Positions 25,538 to 34,624 of a DNA stretch of 64,000 bases are shown piece after piece (position 1 is the first letter of the stretch; the number at the start of each line of letters is the position of its first letter). Source of the DNA: CAZQXD01 sp964597315. Lineage in GTDB: Bacteria; Pseudomonadota; Gammaproteobacteria; Competibacterales; Competibacteraceae. Both the position numbers and the translations under genes were made by a program. The stretch covers positions 1 through 64,000 of the forward strand of contig CAZQXD010000021.1 in NCBI GenBank assembly GCA_964597315.1, read 5' to 3'. The notes beneath the pieces are model-generated. The model was not told the DNA's origin and did not search any database. It worked only from the letters and a program-made list of their open reading frames with translations.

Positions 25538-26554
25538 ATGAATATCTACTACGACAAAGACGCTGATCTCTCCATCATCCAAAATAAGACCGTGACCATC
25601 GTCGGTTACGGCTCCCAGGGCCATGCCCACGCCAATAATCTCAAAGACTCTGGGGTAAACGTGACCGTGGGGCTGCGTTCCAACTCCGCTTCCGTGGTCA
25701 AGGCTGAACAGGCCGGGCTGACCGTCAAGCCCGTGGCCCAGGCGGTGGCCGAGGCCGACGTGGTGATGATCCTGGCGCCCGACGAACACCAGGCCCGCAT
25801 CTATCGGGAGGATATCGAGCCAAACCTGAAGCAGGGCGCGGCCCTGGCTTTTGCTCACGGGTTCAATATCCATTTCGGTCAGGTTGTGCCCCGCGCCGAC
25901 CTGGACGTGATTATGATTGCCCCCAAGGGGCCGGGCCATCTGGTGCGCAGCACCTACACCCAAGGGGGCGGCGTGCCTTCCCTGATCGCCGTTTACCAGG
26001 ACGCCTCCGGTCAGGCCAAGGACATCGCTCTGTCCTATGCCGCCGCCAACGGTGGCGCCCGGGCCGGGGTTATCGAGACCAATTTCCGGGAAGAGACCGA
26101 AACCGACCTGTTCGGTGAACAGGTGGTGTTGTGCGGCGGCCTGACGGCCCTGGTGCAGGGCGGCTACGAAACCCTGGTGGACGCCGGCTATGCCCCTGAA
26201 ATGGCTTATTTCGAGTGCCTGCACGAACTCAAGCTGATCGTGGACCTGATGTACGAGGGCGGCATCGCTAATATGCGCTACTCCATCTCCAACACCGCCG
26301 AGTATGGTGACCTGACCCGCGGCCCGCGAATCATCACCGAGGAAACCCGCAAGGAGATGAAGAAAATCCTCAAGGAGATCCAGGACGGCGAGTTCGCCCG
26401 GGAGTTCATCCTGGAGAATCAGGCCAACGCCGCTACCCTCAAGGCCAAGCGCCGCATCGGCCGGGAGCATTCCATCGAAGTGGTGGGCGAGAAGCTCCGG
26501 GGGATGATGCCCTGGATCAAGCAGAACCGCCTGGTGGATACCAGCAAGAACTGA
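25538..26554 (+). CDS. ilvC: ketol-acid reductoisomerase, class I
   Basis: Mg- and NADPH-dependent isomero-reduction of acetolactate, the second step of branched-chain synthesis. 338 residues, the short class I form. The Rossmann motif is GYGSQGHAHANNL; LRSNSAS provides the phosphate-binding Ser residues of an NADPH enzyme. PKGPGH, ETDLFGEQ and the later ECLHELKLIVDLMYEGG supply the catalytic Lys, Asp and Glu residues. Third gene of the operon, 43 bases after ilvN, and followed by an intrinsic terminator. Confidence 0.97.
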   Translation: MNIYYDKDADLSIIQNKTVTIVGYGSQGHAHANNLKDSGVNVTVGLRSNSASVVKAEQAGLTVKPVAQAVAEADVVMILAPDEHQARIYREDIEPNLKQGAALAFAHGFNIHFGQVVPRADLDVIMIAPKGPGHLVRSTYTQGGGVPSLIAVYQDASGQAKDIALSYAAANGGARAGVIETNFREETETDLFGEQVVLCGGLTALVQGGYETLVDAGYAPEMAYFECLHELKLIVDLMYEGGIANMRYSISNTAEYGDLTRGPRIITEETRKEMKKILKEIQDGEFAREFILENQANAATLKAKRRIGREHSIEVVGEKLRGMMPWIKQNRLVDTSKN

Positions 26555-26582
26555 TTCCGGGCCTCCCGGGCCACAAGCTTCG

Positions 26583-26615
26583 GCCGGGCGTGAACAGCGC
26601 CCGGCTGTATTGTTT
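26583..26615 (+). terminator. intrinsic terminator of ilvB-ilvN-ilvC
   Basis: GCCGGGCG (26583-26590) and CGCCCGGC (26598-26605) form a perfect 8-bp stem around a 7-base loop, followed by TGTATTGTTT. It lies 29 bases after the ilvC stop and cleanly separates the ilv operon from the glycosyltransferase gene. Confidence 0.85.
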
Positions 26616-26655
26616 CAGAAGATGTAGATATTGAACGACGGGCTGCGATCTGGCG

Positions 26656-27732
26656 ATGTCGGCGTTTTCCCTGGCGTGTAACGAGACCTTGATCGACGGT
26701 CGTGGCCTTGTGGGGAAGTTGTTCGCTGGGCTGCGGCGGATATGCGCCCACCGTGGCGGTCGCGGGACGCTGGTTATCCAGCCTCTGCCCGGCATCGGGG
26801 ATATGGTCTGGCATCTGCCTCATCTGCATGCCCTGGCGGACGTAGAGGGTCCGCTGACACTGCTAGCCAAGCCACGTTCCCAGGCCGTGGATTTGTTCAT
26901 CAATGACCCCAGCGTAGCCCGCATCCTATCCCTGGAGCGCCGACCCGGCCACCACGACGGCCTGTGGGGTTTTATCCGTTTGGTGCGGGAACTGCGCCGC
27001 GAGCGTTTCAACAGCGCCTGGCTATTCCATGGTAGCACCCGTTATGCCTGGGCGCTGCTGCTGGCCGGTATTCCCCGAACCACGGGCTACGGGCGCGGTC
27101 TGCAACGCTATCTGTTGAGTACGCCGGTGACGCTACCGCCGGAACGGCTCGAAGATCACCCCATCGCCAAAGCTGATTTGCTGCTGAGGCTGACCGGCCT
27201 GACCCCCGCCCCAGAACCGCGGCTGCGGCTGGATGCGGTGCTGGCGCAGAAGTTGCGGGAGCGTTATCAGGCTTGCCCACGCCCCTGGATCGCCTTCGGC
27301 ATCGGTAGCAGCGAACCCTATAAACAATGGGGCGCGGCGCGTTTTGCCGCCCTGGCCATCGCCCTGGGCGGGGAGTACGGAGCCAGTGTGTTTCTGCTGG
27401 GTGGTCCCGGGGAGCGCGCCCTTGGGGAGGCCATTTTCGTGGCCGGGCAAGCGGCATCGGTTAGCATCATCCATCCCGCCCAATCGGTCGCCGAGGCTAT
27501 CGCCCTGCTGACTCACTGCCGGTTGTTCATCGGCAACGACACGGGCGCCCTCAATATGGCGGCGGCCCTGGGCGTGCCCGCCCTGGGGTTGTTCGGAGGC
27601 TCCCGGCCGCTGTCCCACTCGCCACATATCTGGGCGTTGCTGCCTGGCGCCGGTCAGGGCATGGACGGCATCACCGTGGAGCAGGTGCTGGTGGCGGCGC
27701 GCTCACTGCTGGAGGACCGTTTTGCCGGCTAA
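26656..27732 (+). CDS. glycosyltransferase family 9 (heptosyltransferase-like)
   Basis: 358 residues with the two-domain GT-B layout of ADP-heptose:LPS heptosyltransferases. The N-terminal part has VIQPLPGIGDMVWHLPHLHAL; the C-terminal part has the sugar-nucleotide region GNDTGALNMAAALGVPALGLFG, the signature of GT9. It lacks a signal peptide and should act at the cytoplasmic face of the inner membrane on LPS core or another glycolipid. The exact sugar cannot be told. The next gene, a ligase/polymerase, overlaps its end by 11 bases, indicating a two-gene envelope polysaccharide operon. ATG 26656 has no strong ribosome site, so the start could be internal. Confidence 0.85.
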   Translation: MSAFSLACNETLIDGRGLVGKLFAGLRRICAHRGGRGTLVIQPLPGIGDMVWHLPHLHALADVEGPLTLLAKPRSQAVDLFINDPSVARILSLERRPGHHDGLWGFIRLVRELRRERFNSAWLFHGSTRYAWALLLAGIPRTTGYGRGLQRYLLSTPVTLPPERLEDHPIAKADLLLRLTGLTPAPEPRLRLDAVLAQKLRERYQACPRPWIAFGIGSSEPYKQWGAARFAALAIALGGEYGASVFLLGGPGERALGEAIFVAGQAASVSIIHPAQSVAEAIALLTHCRLFIGNDTGALNMAAALGVPALGLFGGSRPLSHSPHIWALLPGAGQGMDGITVEQVLVAARSLLEDRFAG

Positions 27733-28939
27733 TCGACTGGTCCGCCTAGAACAGGCTTTTTTTGATTGGGGTTGGCTGCTTCCCGTGCTGCTGCCCCTAG
27801 CCCAGGCGGGGGGGCGGGCGGCTTTGCACATTATCGCTGCCGCATATGTGCTCTGGGGCATCATCGCCTTGTGCCGACGCGGCTTTGAGGGCGAGCGAAC
27901 GGCCTTATGGCTTTACGGTCTGCTGCTGGGCGCCTATGCCATATCCATCCCCTATGCCCAGGACAGCCCGCGTGCGGCCGACAAATGGCTGACCTTCGCC
28001 TATCAGAGCGCGGCGTTTCCACTGACCTTGGCGGTGTTTCAGCGGCAGGGTCCAGCGGCCGCGGAACGCCTCGGGCGTATGCTCCGGTTTGGGGCGTTGG
28101 TGCTACTCCCGGTACTTTATGGGCGCATGCTGTGGCTTGCCCTAGGCGATGACTGGCGCCCAGCGCAACAACTCAAGGAAGACAATCTGGTTTGGTTGCT
28201 GCCGTTTCTTCTGGCCGCGCCCTTGTCTTCCGGTGGACGCCGCGGCTGGTGGACAGTTGGCGTCCTGGCCACGGTGCTGATCTACATCGAAATATCGGGG
28301 GGGCGGGCGGCGCTGTTCGGGGCGCTGTTAGGGCTGGTCGTATACGGGGTAATCGGCTGGCGTTGGCGGCCCGTGCGGATACTGGCGCTGGTAGCGGCGT
28401 TGCTAACGCTGGTTATGGCCACCGATGCCGATCATTTTATCCGCTCGGCTCATCGGGAGGCGTCCCTGAACACGGCCCTGGATACGTTTACCAGCTTGCG
28501 CACTGTGCTTTGGCGGCAAGCCCTGAGCCACCCCCCGGAACGGACCCTGACCGGTGTCGGAATGGGGAATCTTCGCTATCACGACGCGGTGGCCGTGGTA
28601 GGGGAGCAGCGCTTCGGTCATTTACATAACTTTATTCTGGATGCCTGGTACGAGACCGGCCTGCTGGGTTTGGCCGCGCTGCTGGCGTTTTTGGCGTATC
28701 CCTGGCTACGGCTGGCTAGGGCCTGGCCCCGGTTGGAGCCACCTGCCCGCCAGCGACTGGCGCCGTTTATCGCCGCCACGGTGGCGCTGGCCGCTACCGC
28801 CATGCTGAGCTTTTCCTATGCCTCCCCGCAGTTCGCCTTGTATTTGTCGATACTGATGGCGGCGCTGCTGGGTATGGCGCGAACCACTCCCTCCCTTCCC
28901 CAATCCGAACCGGGCCCGGAACACAGCGGCTTGAACTGA
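27722..28939 (+). CDS. O-antigen ligase / polymerase-like membrane protein (Wzy_C family)
   Basis: 405 residues with about ten membrane helices and a larger periplasmic loop in the C-terminal half containing LTGVGMGNL and FGHLHNFILDAWYETGLLGL, the hallmark of the O-antigen ligase (WaaL)/polymerase domain. Such enzymes transfer undecaprenol-linked glycans to lipid A core or polymerise them in the periplasm. The start is TTG 27722, with GGAGG upstream inside the GT9 gene, and overlaps it by 11 bases. Whether it is ligase or polymerase cannot be decided from sequence. Confidence 0.83.
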   Translation: MPANRLVRLEQAFFDWGWLLPVLLPLAQAGGRAALHIIAAAYVLWGIIALCRRGFEGERTALWLYGLLLGAYAISIPYAQDSPRAADKWLTFAYQSAAFPLTLAVFQRQGPAAAERLGRMLRFGALVLLPVLYGRMLWLALGDDWRPAQQLKEDNLVWLLPFLLAAPLSSGGRRGWWTVGVLATVLIYIEISGGRAALFGALLGLVVYGVIGWRWRPVRILALVAALLTLVMATDADHFIRSAHREASLNTALDTFTSLRTVLWRQALSHPPERTLTGVGMGNLRYHDAVAVVGEQRFGHLHNFILDAWYETGLLGLAALLAFLAYPWLRLARAWPRLEPPARQRLAPFIAATVALAATAMLSFSYASPQFALYLSILMAALLGMARTTPSLPQSEPGPEHSGLN

Positions 28940-28961
28940 TGGCCGCCGGTCAGCGTTGGCT

Positions 28962-30296
28962 TCAGTCCTTCCGGTGAAAGTATTCGTTCTGCCGGGTCAT
29001 GCCGAGGATGGCGTTCCATAATGCCCCCTCGGTGTCGATCTTGCGCCGCTCCAGGGTGGCCAGGTGAATGGGCACATGGGTAAAGCTATTATGCCAGTGG
29101 CCGATGACCAGATTGGTTTTGCCGGCCATGGCTGCGTGGACGGCGTTCTCCGCCAACAGATAGCAATAAATGGCGTCGGCGCCGTGGGCGGGGACGCTAC
29201 GTATGTAATAACTGGGGTCAAAGTACTTGACGGTGATCTCCTGGCCCAGTTGCTCGAAATGACGGGTGATGCGGGTTTTCAACAACTCACCGATATCCTG
29301 CTTGAGTACATTGCCGGAGGCGTCCCGGCGCTCGTCGGCCGCTTCGAACAGATGCTGGCCAGCCCCCTCGGCTACCACGATGACTGCGCTGCTCCGTCCA
29401 GATCGAAAGCGCCGTTCCAGGGCCTTGAACAAGCCCCGCGCGCCTTCCAGTTCAAATGGCGCCTCTGGAATCAGGCAGAAGCTCGCCACCGAACTGGCCA
29501 GACTGGCATAGGCGGCGATAAAGCCCGAATCCCGGCCCATGAGCTTGACCAGGCCGACGCCGTTCAAGGCCCCATTGGCCTCGTTAGAGGCGGTGGTGAC
29601 GATGCCGGAGGCGGCGTAGACGGCGGTTTCAAAACCGAAGGAGCGGTCGATAAAGCTCAGGTCATTATCGATGGTCTTGGGTACGCCCACCACGCCGATG
29701 GCCAGGCCCCGGACCTTGACCTCCCGAGCGATCGCCGAAGCGCCCTTGAGGGTGCCATCACCGCCCACGCAGAACAACAGGTTGATGTTCATGTCCGCCA
29801 AGGTATCCACCATCTCGGCCACGTCCTGTTTACCTCGGGACGAACCCAGCAGGGTACCGCCCCGCTCATGCAGGGTGTCCACCATAGCGGGTTCCAGGCG
29901 CATGGCCAGTTGGTGCTGACGGCTCAGGCCCCGGTAGCCATACCGAATCCCATAGACGTTCTCCACCCCATAGTCGAAATACAACACCCGCACCAGAGCC
30001 TTGATGACATCGTTGATCCCCGGGCACAAGCCCCCGCAAGTGACAATGGCGGCCCGGCTCCACAGGGGGTTATGAAAGATCCGTCGGCGTGGACCGGCTT
30101 TCTGAAAAGCTGGAAACGACGCCCCTGCGGTAGTAAAAATCTGTTCCAGGTCAGAAACTTCAGTGGTAAACGCCACCTGTTCGGCATCTTCCACGAACTG
30201 CCGACCCCGGATCGGGGAGTCGTGGCGAGGCTGGCCCAAGGCGTCGATGACGAAGTGATAACGCTCTGGATGGGCGATGACATCACGGTAGGGCAT
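28962..30296 (-). CDS. 6-phosphofructokinase family (probably ATP-dependent, plant/trypanosome-like group)
   Basis: 444 residues. Phosphorylates fructose 6-phosphate. GGDGT (178-182) has Gly where PPi-dependent enzymes have Asp, which points to ATP as donor, while PKTIDND (206-212) has the Lys found in PPi enzymes and in the ATP-dependent plant/trypanosomal group, so it belongs to that mixed-signature group. CGGLCPGINDVIKALV and LMGRDSGFIAAYASLAS are further family motifs. A 75-residue N-terminal extension precedes the catalytic core. ATG 30296 has GGAAGG upstream. Divergent from the response regulator gene, convergent with the ligase gene. Confidence 0.9.
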   Translation of the reverse strand: MPYRDVIAHPERYHFVIDALGQPRHDSPIRGRQFVEDAEQVAFTTEVSDLEQIFTTAGASFPAFQKAGPRRRIFHNPLWSRAAIVTCGGLCPGINDVIKALVRVLYFDYGVENVYGIRYGYRGLSRQHQLAMRLEPAMVDTLHERGGTLLGSSRGKQDVAEMVDTLADMNINLLFCVGGDGTLKGASAIAREVKVRGLAIGVVGVPKTIDNDLSFIDRSFGFETAVYAASGIVTTASNEANGALNGVGLVKLMGRDSGFIAAYASLASSVASFCLIPEAPFELEGARGLFKALERRFRSGRSSAVIVVAEGAGQHLFEAADERRDASGNVLKQDIGELLKTRITRHFEQLGQEITVKYFDPSYYIRSVPAHGADAIYCYLLAENAVHAAMAGKTNLVIGHWHNSFTHVPIHLATLERRKIDTEGALWNAILGMTRQNEYFHRKD

Positions 30297-30472
30297 GGGG
30301 GTTTTACCTTCCAGGAGGCGGCGCGTAGGTCCTTAGCATAGGTTAACCACAAGGCCGAGCCAAACCACCTACCGGTACCGCAGGGACCGCTATACTCGCT
30401 ACACGGAGAACTATTTACCGTTGTCCAAGACGGTCCGGCTATCCGGCGTCATGGACCAGCAAAGGAGACATC

Positions 30473-31525
30473 ATGGAAATACAAACGGCGCTGGTTGTCG
30501 ATGACTCCCGGGTGGGTAGGATCAGTCTTACCAAAATGCTGGAAAAGCGCGCTATCGAGGTGGCGCAAGCGGATTCCGGCGCAGCCGCTATTGACTACCT
30601 CAAGGCGAAGCCCAGGGACGTGGTGTTTATCGATTACATGATGCCGGAGATGGACGGCGTGGAGACGGCCCGGCGTTTGTCCGTCGACCCGGCTACCGCT
30701 CATATCCCTTTATATCTGTATACCGGAGAGGAGGCTGGCGAGGCCCAGCAACGTGCCCAGGAGGTCGGCATCCGCGGCTTTCTCTCTAAACCCACCCCCG
30801 AGGATCAGTTGGACCGGGTGCTGGCCGAAGCCGCCGCCAGTGGACCACCGACGCCCGCTCCGGCGACCCGACCCGCCGTGCCGGACCCGGCCCAATTGGA
30901 GACCCTGGTCCGGCAAACGGCCCGGACAGCCCTGGAGGAGGTCATGGCTGGCCCACTGGCCGAACAGCTACGGGAGGCAGCCCAGATAGCCGTGGCCGGG
31001 CAGATCGAGCAGTTGGCCGGAAAACTGCAAGAGCAGGCCGTGGCGGCGGCCCGGGAGAGCGCCGAGGAAGCCGTTCAAGAATCCCAGGAAACCGCCAAGA
31101 ATACGGCCCGGGAGACCGCCGAGTCGATTTTGCGCCAGTCCCTGTTCGCCATGGAGGCCACGGCCCGGCGCGAGGCCGAAGACGCGGCCAAGTCCATCGG
31201 TACCGAGCTATGGCGGGAACTGGACCGGCAACTGGGGGCGTTTCTGGACAGCCCGGCATTGCAGAATCGGTTGCGGGAGGTCGCTGTCCCGGCGCCGTCG
31301 GCGGGAATGGATGAGCAGGCGGTTGTGGCGACGACTCGCAAGGTGGCCACGGAAACCGCTCGCGCCCAGGCCCACGAAATCGTGCGAGCGACGCTGGCTG
31401 AACACCTTGGGAGCCGTGCCGATGGCGCTACCCGCGCCCGGGCAGCGGCCAAACAGGCCACGGTGGTGGCGGCGGTGGCCTTGGCCACGGCGGTGGCGGC
31501 GGTGGTGGCGGCGCTGCTACTCTAA
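30473..31525 (+). CDS. response regulator with long helical region and C-terminal membrane anchor
   Basis: 350 residues. A CheY-like receiver (1-120) has the acidic pair Asp10-Asp11, phospho-acceptor Asp54 in FIDYMMPEMDG, and Lys-Pro in LSKPTPEDQ. A Pro-rich linker (124-137) leads to about 180 residues of Ala/Glu/Gln/Arg-rich, strongly helical sequence with no known output domain (142-325). The last 22 residues (about 329-350) are purely Ala/Val/Leu, one membrane-spanning segment with no charged tail, so the protein looks tail-anchored in the inner membrane with the receiver in the cytoplasm. AAAGGAGA precedes ATG 30473. No kinase is adjacent. Confidence 0.88.
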   Translation: MEIQTALVVDDSRVGRISLTKMLEKRAIEVAQADSGAAAIDYLKAKPRDVVFIDYMMPEMDGVETARRLSVDPATAHIPLYLYTGEEAGEAQQRAQEVGIRGFLSKPTPEDQLDRVLAEAAASGPPTPAPATRPAVPDPAQLETLVRQTARTALEEVMAGPLAEQLREAAQIAVAGQIEQLAGKLQEQAVAAARESAEEAVQESQETAKNTARETAESILRQSLFAMEATARREAEDAAKSIGTELWRELDRQLGAFLDSPALQNRLREVAVPAPSAGMDEQAVVATTRKVATETARAQAHEIVRATLAEHLGSRADGATRARAAAKQATVVAAVALATAVAAVVAALLL

Positions 31526-31566
31526 AACGTCCCCATTCCCGACCGTTTCGCCGGTGAAGACAGGAT

Positions 31567-31572
31567 TATAAT
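31567..31572 (+). promoter_or_regulatory. possible -10 element upstream of the gamma-glutamyltransferase-like gene
   Basis: A perfect TATAAT lies 31 bases before the start at 31603. No good -35 hexamer is found 16-18 bases upstream (the region reads CGTTTC), so the promoter assignment is tentative. Confidence 0.35.
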
Positions 31573-31602
31573 CCCCCTTCACTATCCAGGAGACCCAAGC
31601 CC

Positions 31603-33153
31603 ATGCCCCACCAGGGAATCGTCGCCGCCGGCCACCCTAGAACCGCCGAAGCCGCCCGGCTGATCCTGGAAGCGGGTGGCAACGCCTTCGATGCCATTCT
31701 CGCGGGGCTGTGCGCCGCCTGCGTGGCCGAACCGGTGCTGGCCTCCCTGGGTGGCGGCGGATTTCTGCTGGCCCACGATGGCCACCAGTCCCGGACTTAC
31801 GATTTCTTTGCCCAGACCCCTAAGCAACGACTTCCCGAAGCGGATATCGACTTCCACCCGGTGTGCGTGGATTTCGGCGCCGCCGTCCAGGAGTTCCACA
31901 TCGGCATGGGGTCCATCGCCACTCCGGGGGTGGTGAGGGGACTGTTTCAAGTGCATCAGGACCTGTGTTCCCTGCCCATGTCCCGTATCGTGGAGCCCGC
32001 TCTGGAACTGGCCCGCCAGGGAGTGGCCCTGAATGGACTGCAAGCCTATATCTTCAGTCTGGTGGCTCCCATCTACACCCACCGCCCGGAGTCCCGGCGC
32101 CTGTTCACCCGCCCCGATGGGGACCTGCCCAGGGAGGGGGATGTCATCCGCCTGCCCGAGTTCGCCGATGCCTTGGACGTGCTGGCCCGAGAAGGGGATC
32201 GGTTATTCCACGAGGGTGAAATGGGCCGCGCCCTGGTCAGGGATTGCGCCGCTGGTGGAGGCCACCTTCGCATGGAGGATCTGCGAGACTACCGGGTGGA
32301 GCGGCGTATTCCCATGGCCCTGGACTATCATGGCGTCCGGCTGCTCATTAACCCACCTCCCTCTTGTGGCGGCATTCTTACCATCTTCGCCCTCAAGCTC
32401 CTGGAGTCCTCCGGTATCCGCGATCTGAAACGGGGTTCGGCGGAGCATCTTGCGCTGCTGGCCCGAGTTATGGAACTCACCAACCAGGCGCGGGTGGAGA
32501 GCCAGCTCCGAGATCTGTCCCCCGAACACCAAGAAGCGGTGCTGCTGGACCCGCTGCTGCTGGAACGCTACCGTCGCCAGGTACTAGCCCACCGGATGAG
32601 TCGCCGTGGCACCACCCACCTGAGCGTGGTGGATAACCGGGGCCAGGCCGCCAGCCTCACGGTTTCCAACGGCGAGGGTTGCGGGTATCTGCTCCCCGGC
32701 ACTGGTATATACTTGAACAATATGCTGGGCGAGGAGGACATTAACCCCCATGGGTTTCACCGCTGGCCTCTGGATCAGCGGCTGAGTTCCATGATGGCCC
32801 CGGCTTTGGCTTTTTGGCCCGACGGTCGCTTGGTGGCCCTGGGTTCCGGGGGTTCCAACCGAATTCGCACCGCCATTCTCCAAGTGTTGGTGAATCTGGT
32901 GGATTTTGGCCTGGACCTGGAACCAGCGGTTCAGGCGCCCCGGGTTCACCACGAAAACGAATTTCTCAATCTGGAAGGCGGCATTCGAGAGGATGTGGCC
33001 CGCGCCCTCGGTGAGTTGTTCCCTGCCCACAAGGTCTGGGATGACCGCAATCTATTCTTCGGCGGCGTCCACTGCGCCGAGCGCCACCCCGCCCACCGGA
33101 GACTGGCCGGGGCGGGCGACCCGCGCCGGGGCGGGGTGTGGCTACCGGCATGA
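31603..33153 (+). CDS. gamma-glutamyltransferase family protein without signal peptide
   Basis: 516 residues, an Ntn-hydrolase that should self-cleave before Thr337 in RRGTTHLSVVD, making large and small subunits. The N-terminus IVAAGHPRTAEAARLILEAGGNAFDA and the glycine-rich GSGGSNRIRTAILQVLVN near the C-terminus are typical. Most bacterial gamma-glutamyltransferases are periplasmic; this one starts right at the mature domain, so it should be cytoplasmic. Its substrate might be glutathione or another gamma-glutamyl compound. It precedes a small membrane protein and the glutathione-dependent formaldehyde genes, an association that is suggestive only. Ribosome site CAGGAGAC. Confidence 0.88.
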   Translation: MPHQGIVAAGHPRTAEAARLILEAGGNAFDAILAGLCAACVAEPVLASLGGGGFLLAHDGHQSRTYDFFAQTPKQRLPEADIDFHPVCVDFGAAVQEFHIGMGSIATPGVVRGLFQVHQDLCSLPMSRIVEPALELARQGVALNGLQAYIFSLVAPIYTHRPESRRLFTRPDGDLPREGDVIRLPEFADALDVLAREGDRLFHEGEMGRALVRDCAAGGGHLRMEDLRDYRVERRIPMALDYHGVRLLINPPPSCGGILTIFALKLLESSGIRDLKRGSAEHLALLARVMELTNQARVESQLRDLSPEHQEAVLLDPLLLERYRRQVLAHRMSRRGTTHLSVVDNRGQAASLTVSNGEGCGYLLPGTGIYLNNMLGEEDINPHGFHRWPLDQRLSSMMAPALAFWPDGRLVALGSGGSNRIRTAILQVLVNLVDFGLDLEPAVQAPRVHHENEFLNLEGGIREDVARALGELFPAHKVWDDRNLFFGGVHCAERHPAHRRLAGAGDPRRGGVWLPA

Positions 33154-33174
33154 CACCTATATGAGGCTTTCCCC

Positions 33175-33447
33175 ATGGAACTCGTCACCAAAAAGTTAAT
33201 TGAAGAAGTCGTGGTCTGCGCCGTAATTTTCGCCATGATTGCGCCGGTGCCGGCGTTTATGATCACTCTGATCGTTTTTCCACTGCTCCATACCTACGTG
33301 GACAGTAATACCCTGGTATTTATCGTCTGGGCCTTGTGTTGGCCGGTGATGATGGGGATTCAGTTCCGCCGCCCCCTGCGGCGCTGGTGGACGGGCCGGT
33401 CGGCCGCCCAAAGCAAGCACCTGTCATCCCGGGACATGCCGGGCTAA
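33175..33447 (+). CDS. small membrane protein of unknown function
   Basis: 90 residues with two predicted membrane helices (about 10-36 and 45-64) followed by a basic cytoplasmic-looking tail (RRPLRRWWTGR). No family recognised with certainty; the layout resembles DUF2798-type proteins. It begins 21 bases after the gamma-glutamyltransferase-like gene and may share its transcript. Confidence 0.65.
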   Translation: MELVTKKLIEEVVVCAVIFAMIAPVPAFMITLIVFPLLHTYVDSNTLVFIVWALCWPVMMGIQFRRPLRRWWTGRSAAQSKHLSSRDMPG

Positions 33448-33505
33448 AAACTAACGGCCTATACTTGAAAAACCGTATCAATCCCAACCACGCAAAGGTG
33501 AACCT

Positions 33506-34615
33506 ATGAAATCGCGTGCCGCCGTCGCCTGGGAACCCGGCAAGCCCCTGGAAATCGAGGAAATCGACGTTGAAGGCCCCAAGCAGGGCGAAGTTCTGCT
33601 ACGGGTGGTGGCTACCGGGGTCTGCCACACCGACGCCTTCACCTTGTCCGGGGCGGACCCGGAGGGCGCTTTTCCCTGTGTGCTAGGCCATGAAGGCGGC
33701 TGCGTGGTCGAGGAGGTGGGGCCTGGCGTAACCAGTGTTCAAGCCGGGGATCATGTCATCCCCCTGTATATCCCCGAGTGCGGGGAGTGCAAGCAATGCA
33801 AATCCAGCAAGACCAATCTCTGTCAGGCCATCGCCAATACCGAATGGTCCGGCTTGATGCCCGATGGCGACCGCCGCTTCTCCAAGAATGGCAAGCCCAT
33901 TTACCACTATATGGGCACCAGCACCTTCTCAGAGTATACGGTAGTCCCCGAAATCGCCCTGGCCAAGGTCAACACAGCCGCGCCCCTGGACAAAATCTGC
34001 CTGCTGGGCTGCGGCATCACTACCGGCATCGGCGCCGTACTCAACACCGCCAAAGTGGAGCCGGGCGCCGTGGTGGCGGTGTTTGGTCTGGGTGGAATCG
34101 GCGTGAGCGTGATACAAGGCGCCGTGATGGCTAAGGCGTCCCGGATTATCGCCGTGGACATCAACCCGGAAAAATTTGCAATGGCCCGGTTGATGGGCGC
34201 CACCGATTGTATCAACCCCAAGGACCACAGCGTCCCCATTCAGGAAGTCATCGCCGAAATGACTGATGGTGGAGTGGACTACTCCTTCGAGGCCATCGGC
34301 AACGTCAACACCATGCGCGCCGCCCTGGAGTGCTGCCATTTAGGGGGTGGCGAGTCCACCATCATCGGCGTGGCCGGCGCCGGGCAGGAGATTCAGACCC
34401 GGCCTTTTCAACTGGTTACTGGCCGGGTCTGGCGGGGCACCGCTTTCGGCGGGGTCAAGGGCCGCACTCAGTTGCCTGGCTACGTGGAAAAATACCTGGA
34501 TGGCGAGATCAAAGTGGATGAGATGGTCTCCCATACCTTGCCCCTGGAGGACATCAACAAGGCTTTCGAGTATATGCATCAGGGTAACGGCATCCGTTCC
34601 GTTATCGTCTACTGA
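33506..34615 (+). CDS. adhC: S-(hydroxymethyl)glutathione dehydrogenase (class III alcohol dehydrogenase)
   Basis: Oxidises the spontaneous adduct of formaldehyde and glutathione to S-formylglutathione with NAD; it also reduces S-nitrosoglutathione. 369 residues. Catalytic zinc ligands in GVCHTDAF and GHEGGCVVEEVG, structural zinc loop ECGECKQCKSSKTNLC, and Rossmann motif FGLGGIGVSV. The next gene is the S-formylglutathione hydrolase, completing the detoxification pathway. No FrmR-type repressor gene is adjacent. Start ATG 33506 follows AAAGGTGAAC. Confidence 0.97.
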   Translation: MKSRAAVAWEPGKPLEIEEIDVEGPKQGEVLLRVVATGVCHTDAFTLSGADPEGAFPCVLGHEGGCVVEEVGPGVTSVQAGDHVIPLYIPECGECKQCKSSKTNLCQAIANTEWSGLMPDGDRRFSKNGKPIYHYMGTSTFSEYTVVPEIALAKVNTAAPLDKICLLGCGITTGIGAVLNTAKVEPGAVVAVFGLGGIGVSVIQGAVMAKASRIIAVDINPEKFAMARLMGATDCINPKDHSVPIQEVIAEMTDGGVDYSFEAIGNVNTMRAALECCHLGGGESTIIGVAGAGQEIQTRPFQLVTGRVWRGTAFGGVKGRTQLPGYVEKYLDGEIKVDEMVSHTLPLEDINKAFEYMHQGNGIRSVIVY

Positions 34616-34624
34616 GCCTTCGTA

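Noticed and set aside
29064..30341. 425-codon plus-strand frame opposite phosphofructokinase
   Set aside because: Composition is typical of antisense shadows (Gly, His, Gln-rich), with no motif; the minus strand gives a full phosphofructokinase.
33491..33498. CGCAAAG-containing stretch before adhC as a second GEMM-like box
   Set aside because: Only a short partial match without a neighbouring stem; too close to the adhC ribosome site.
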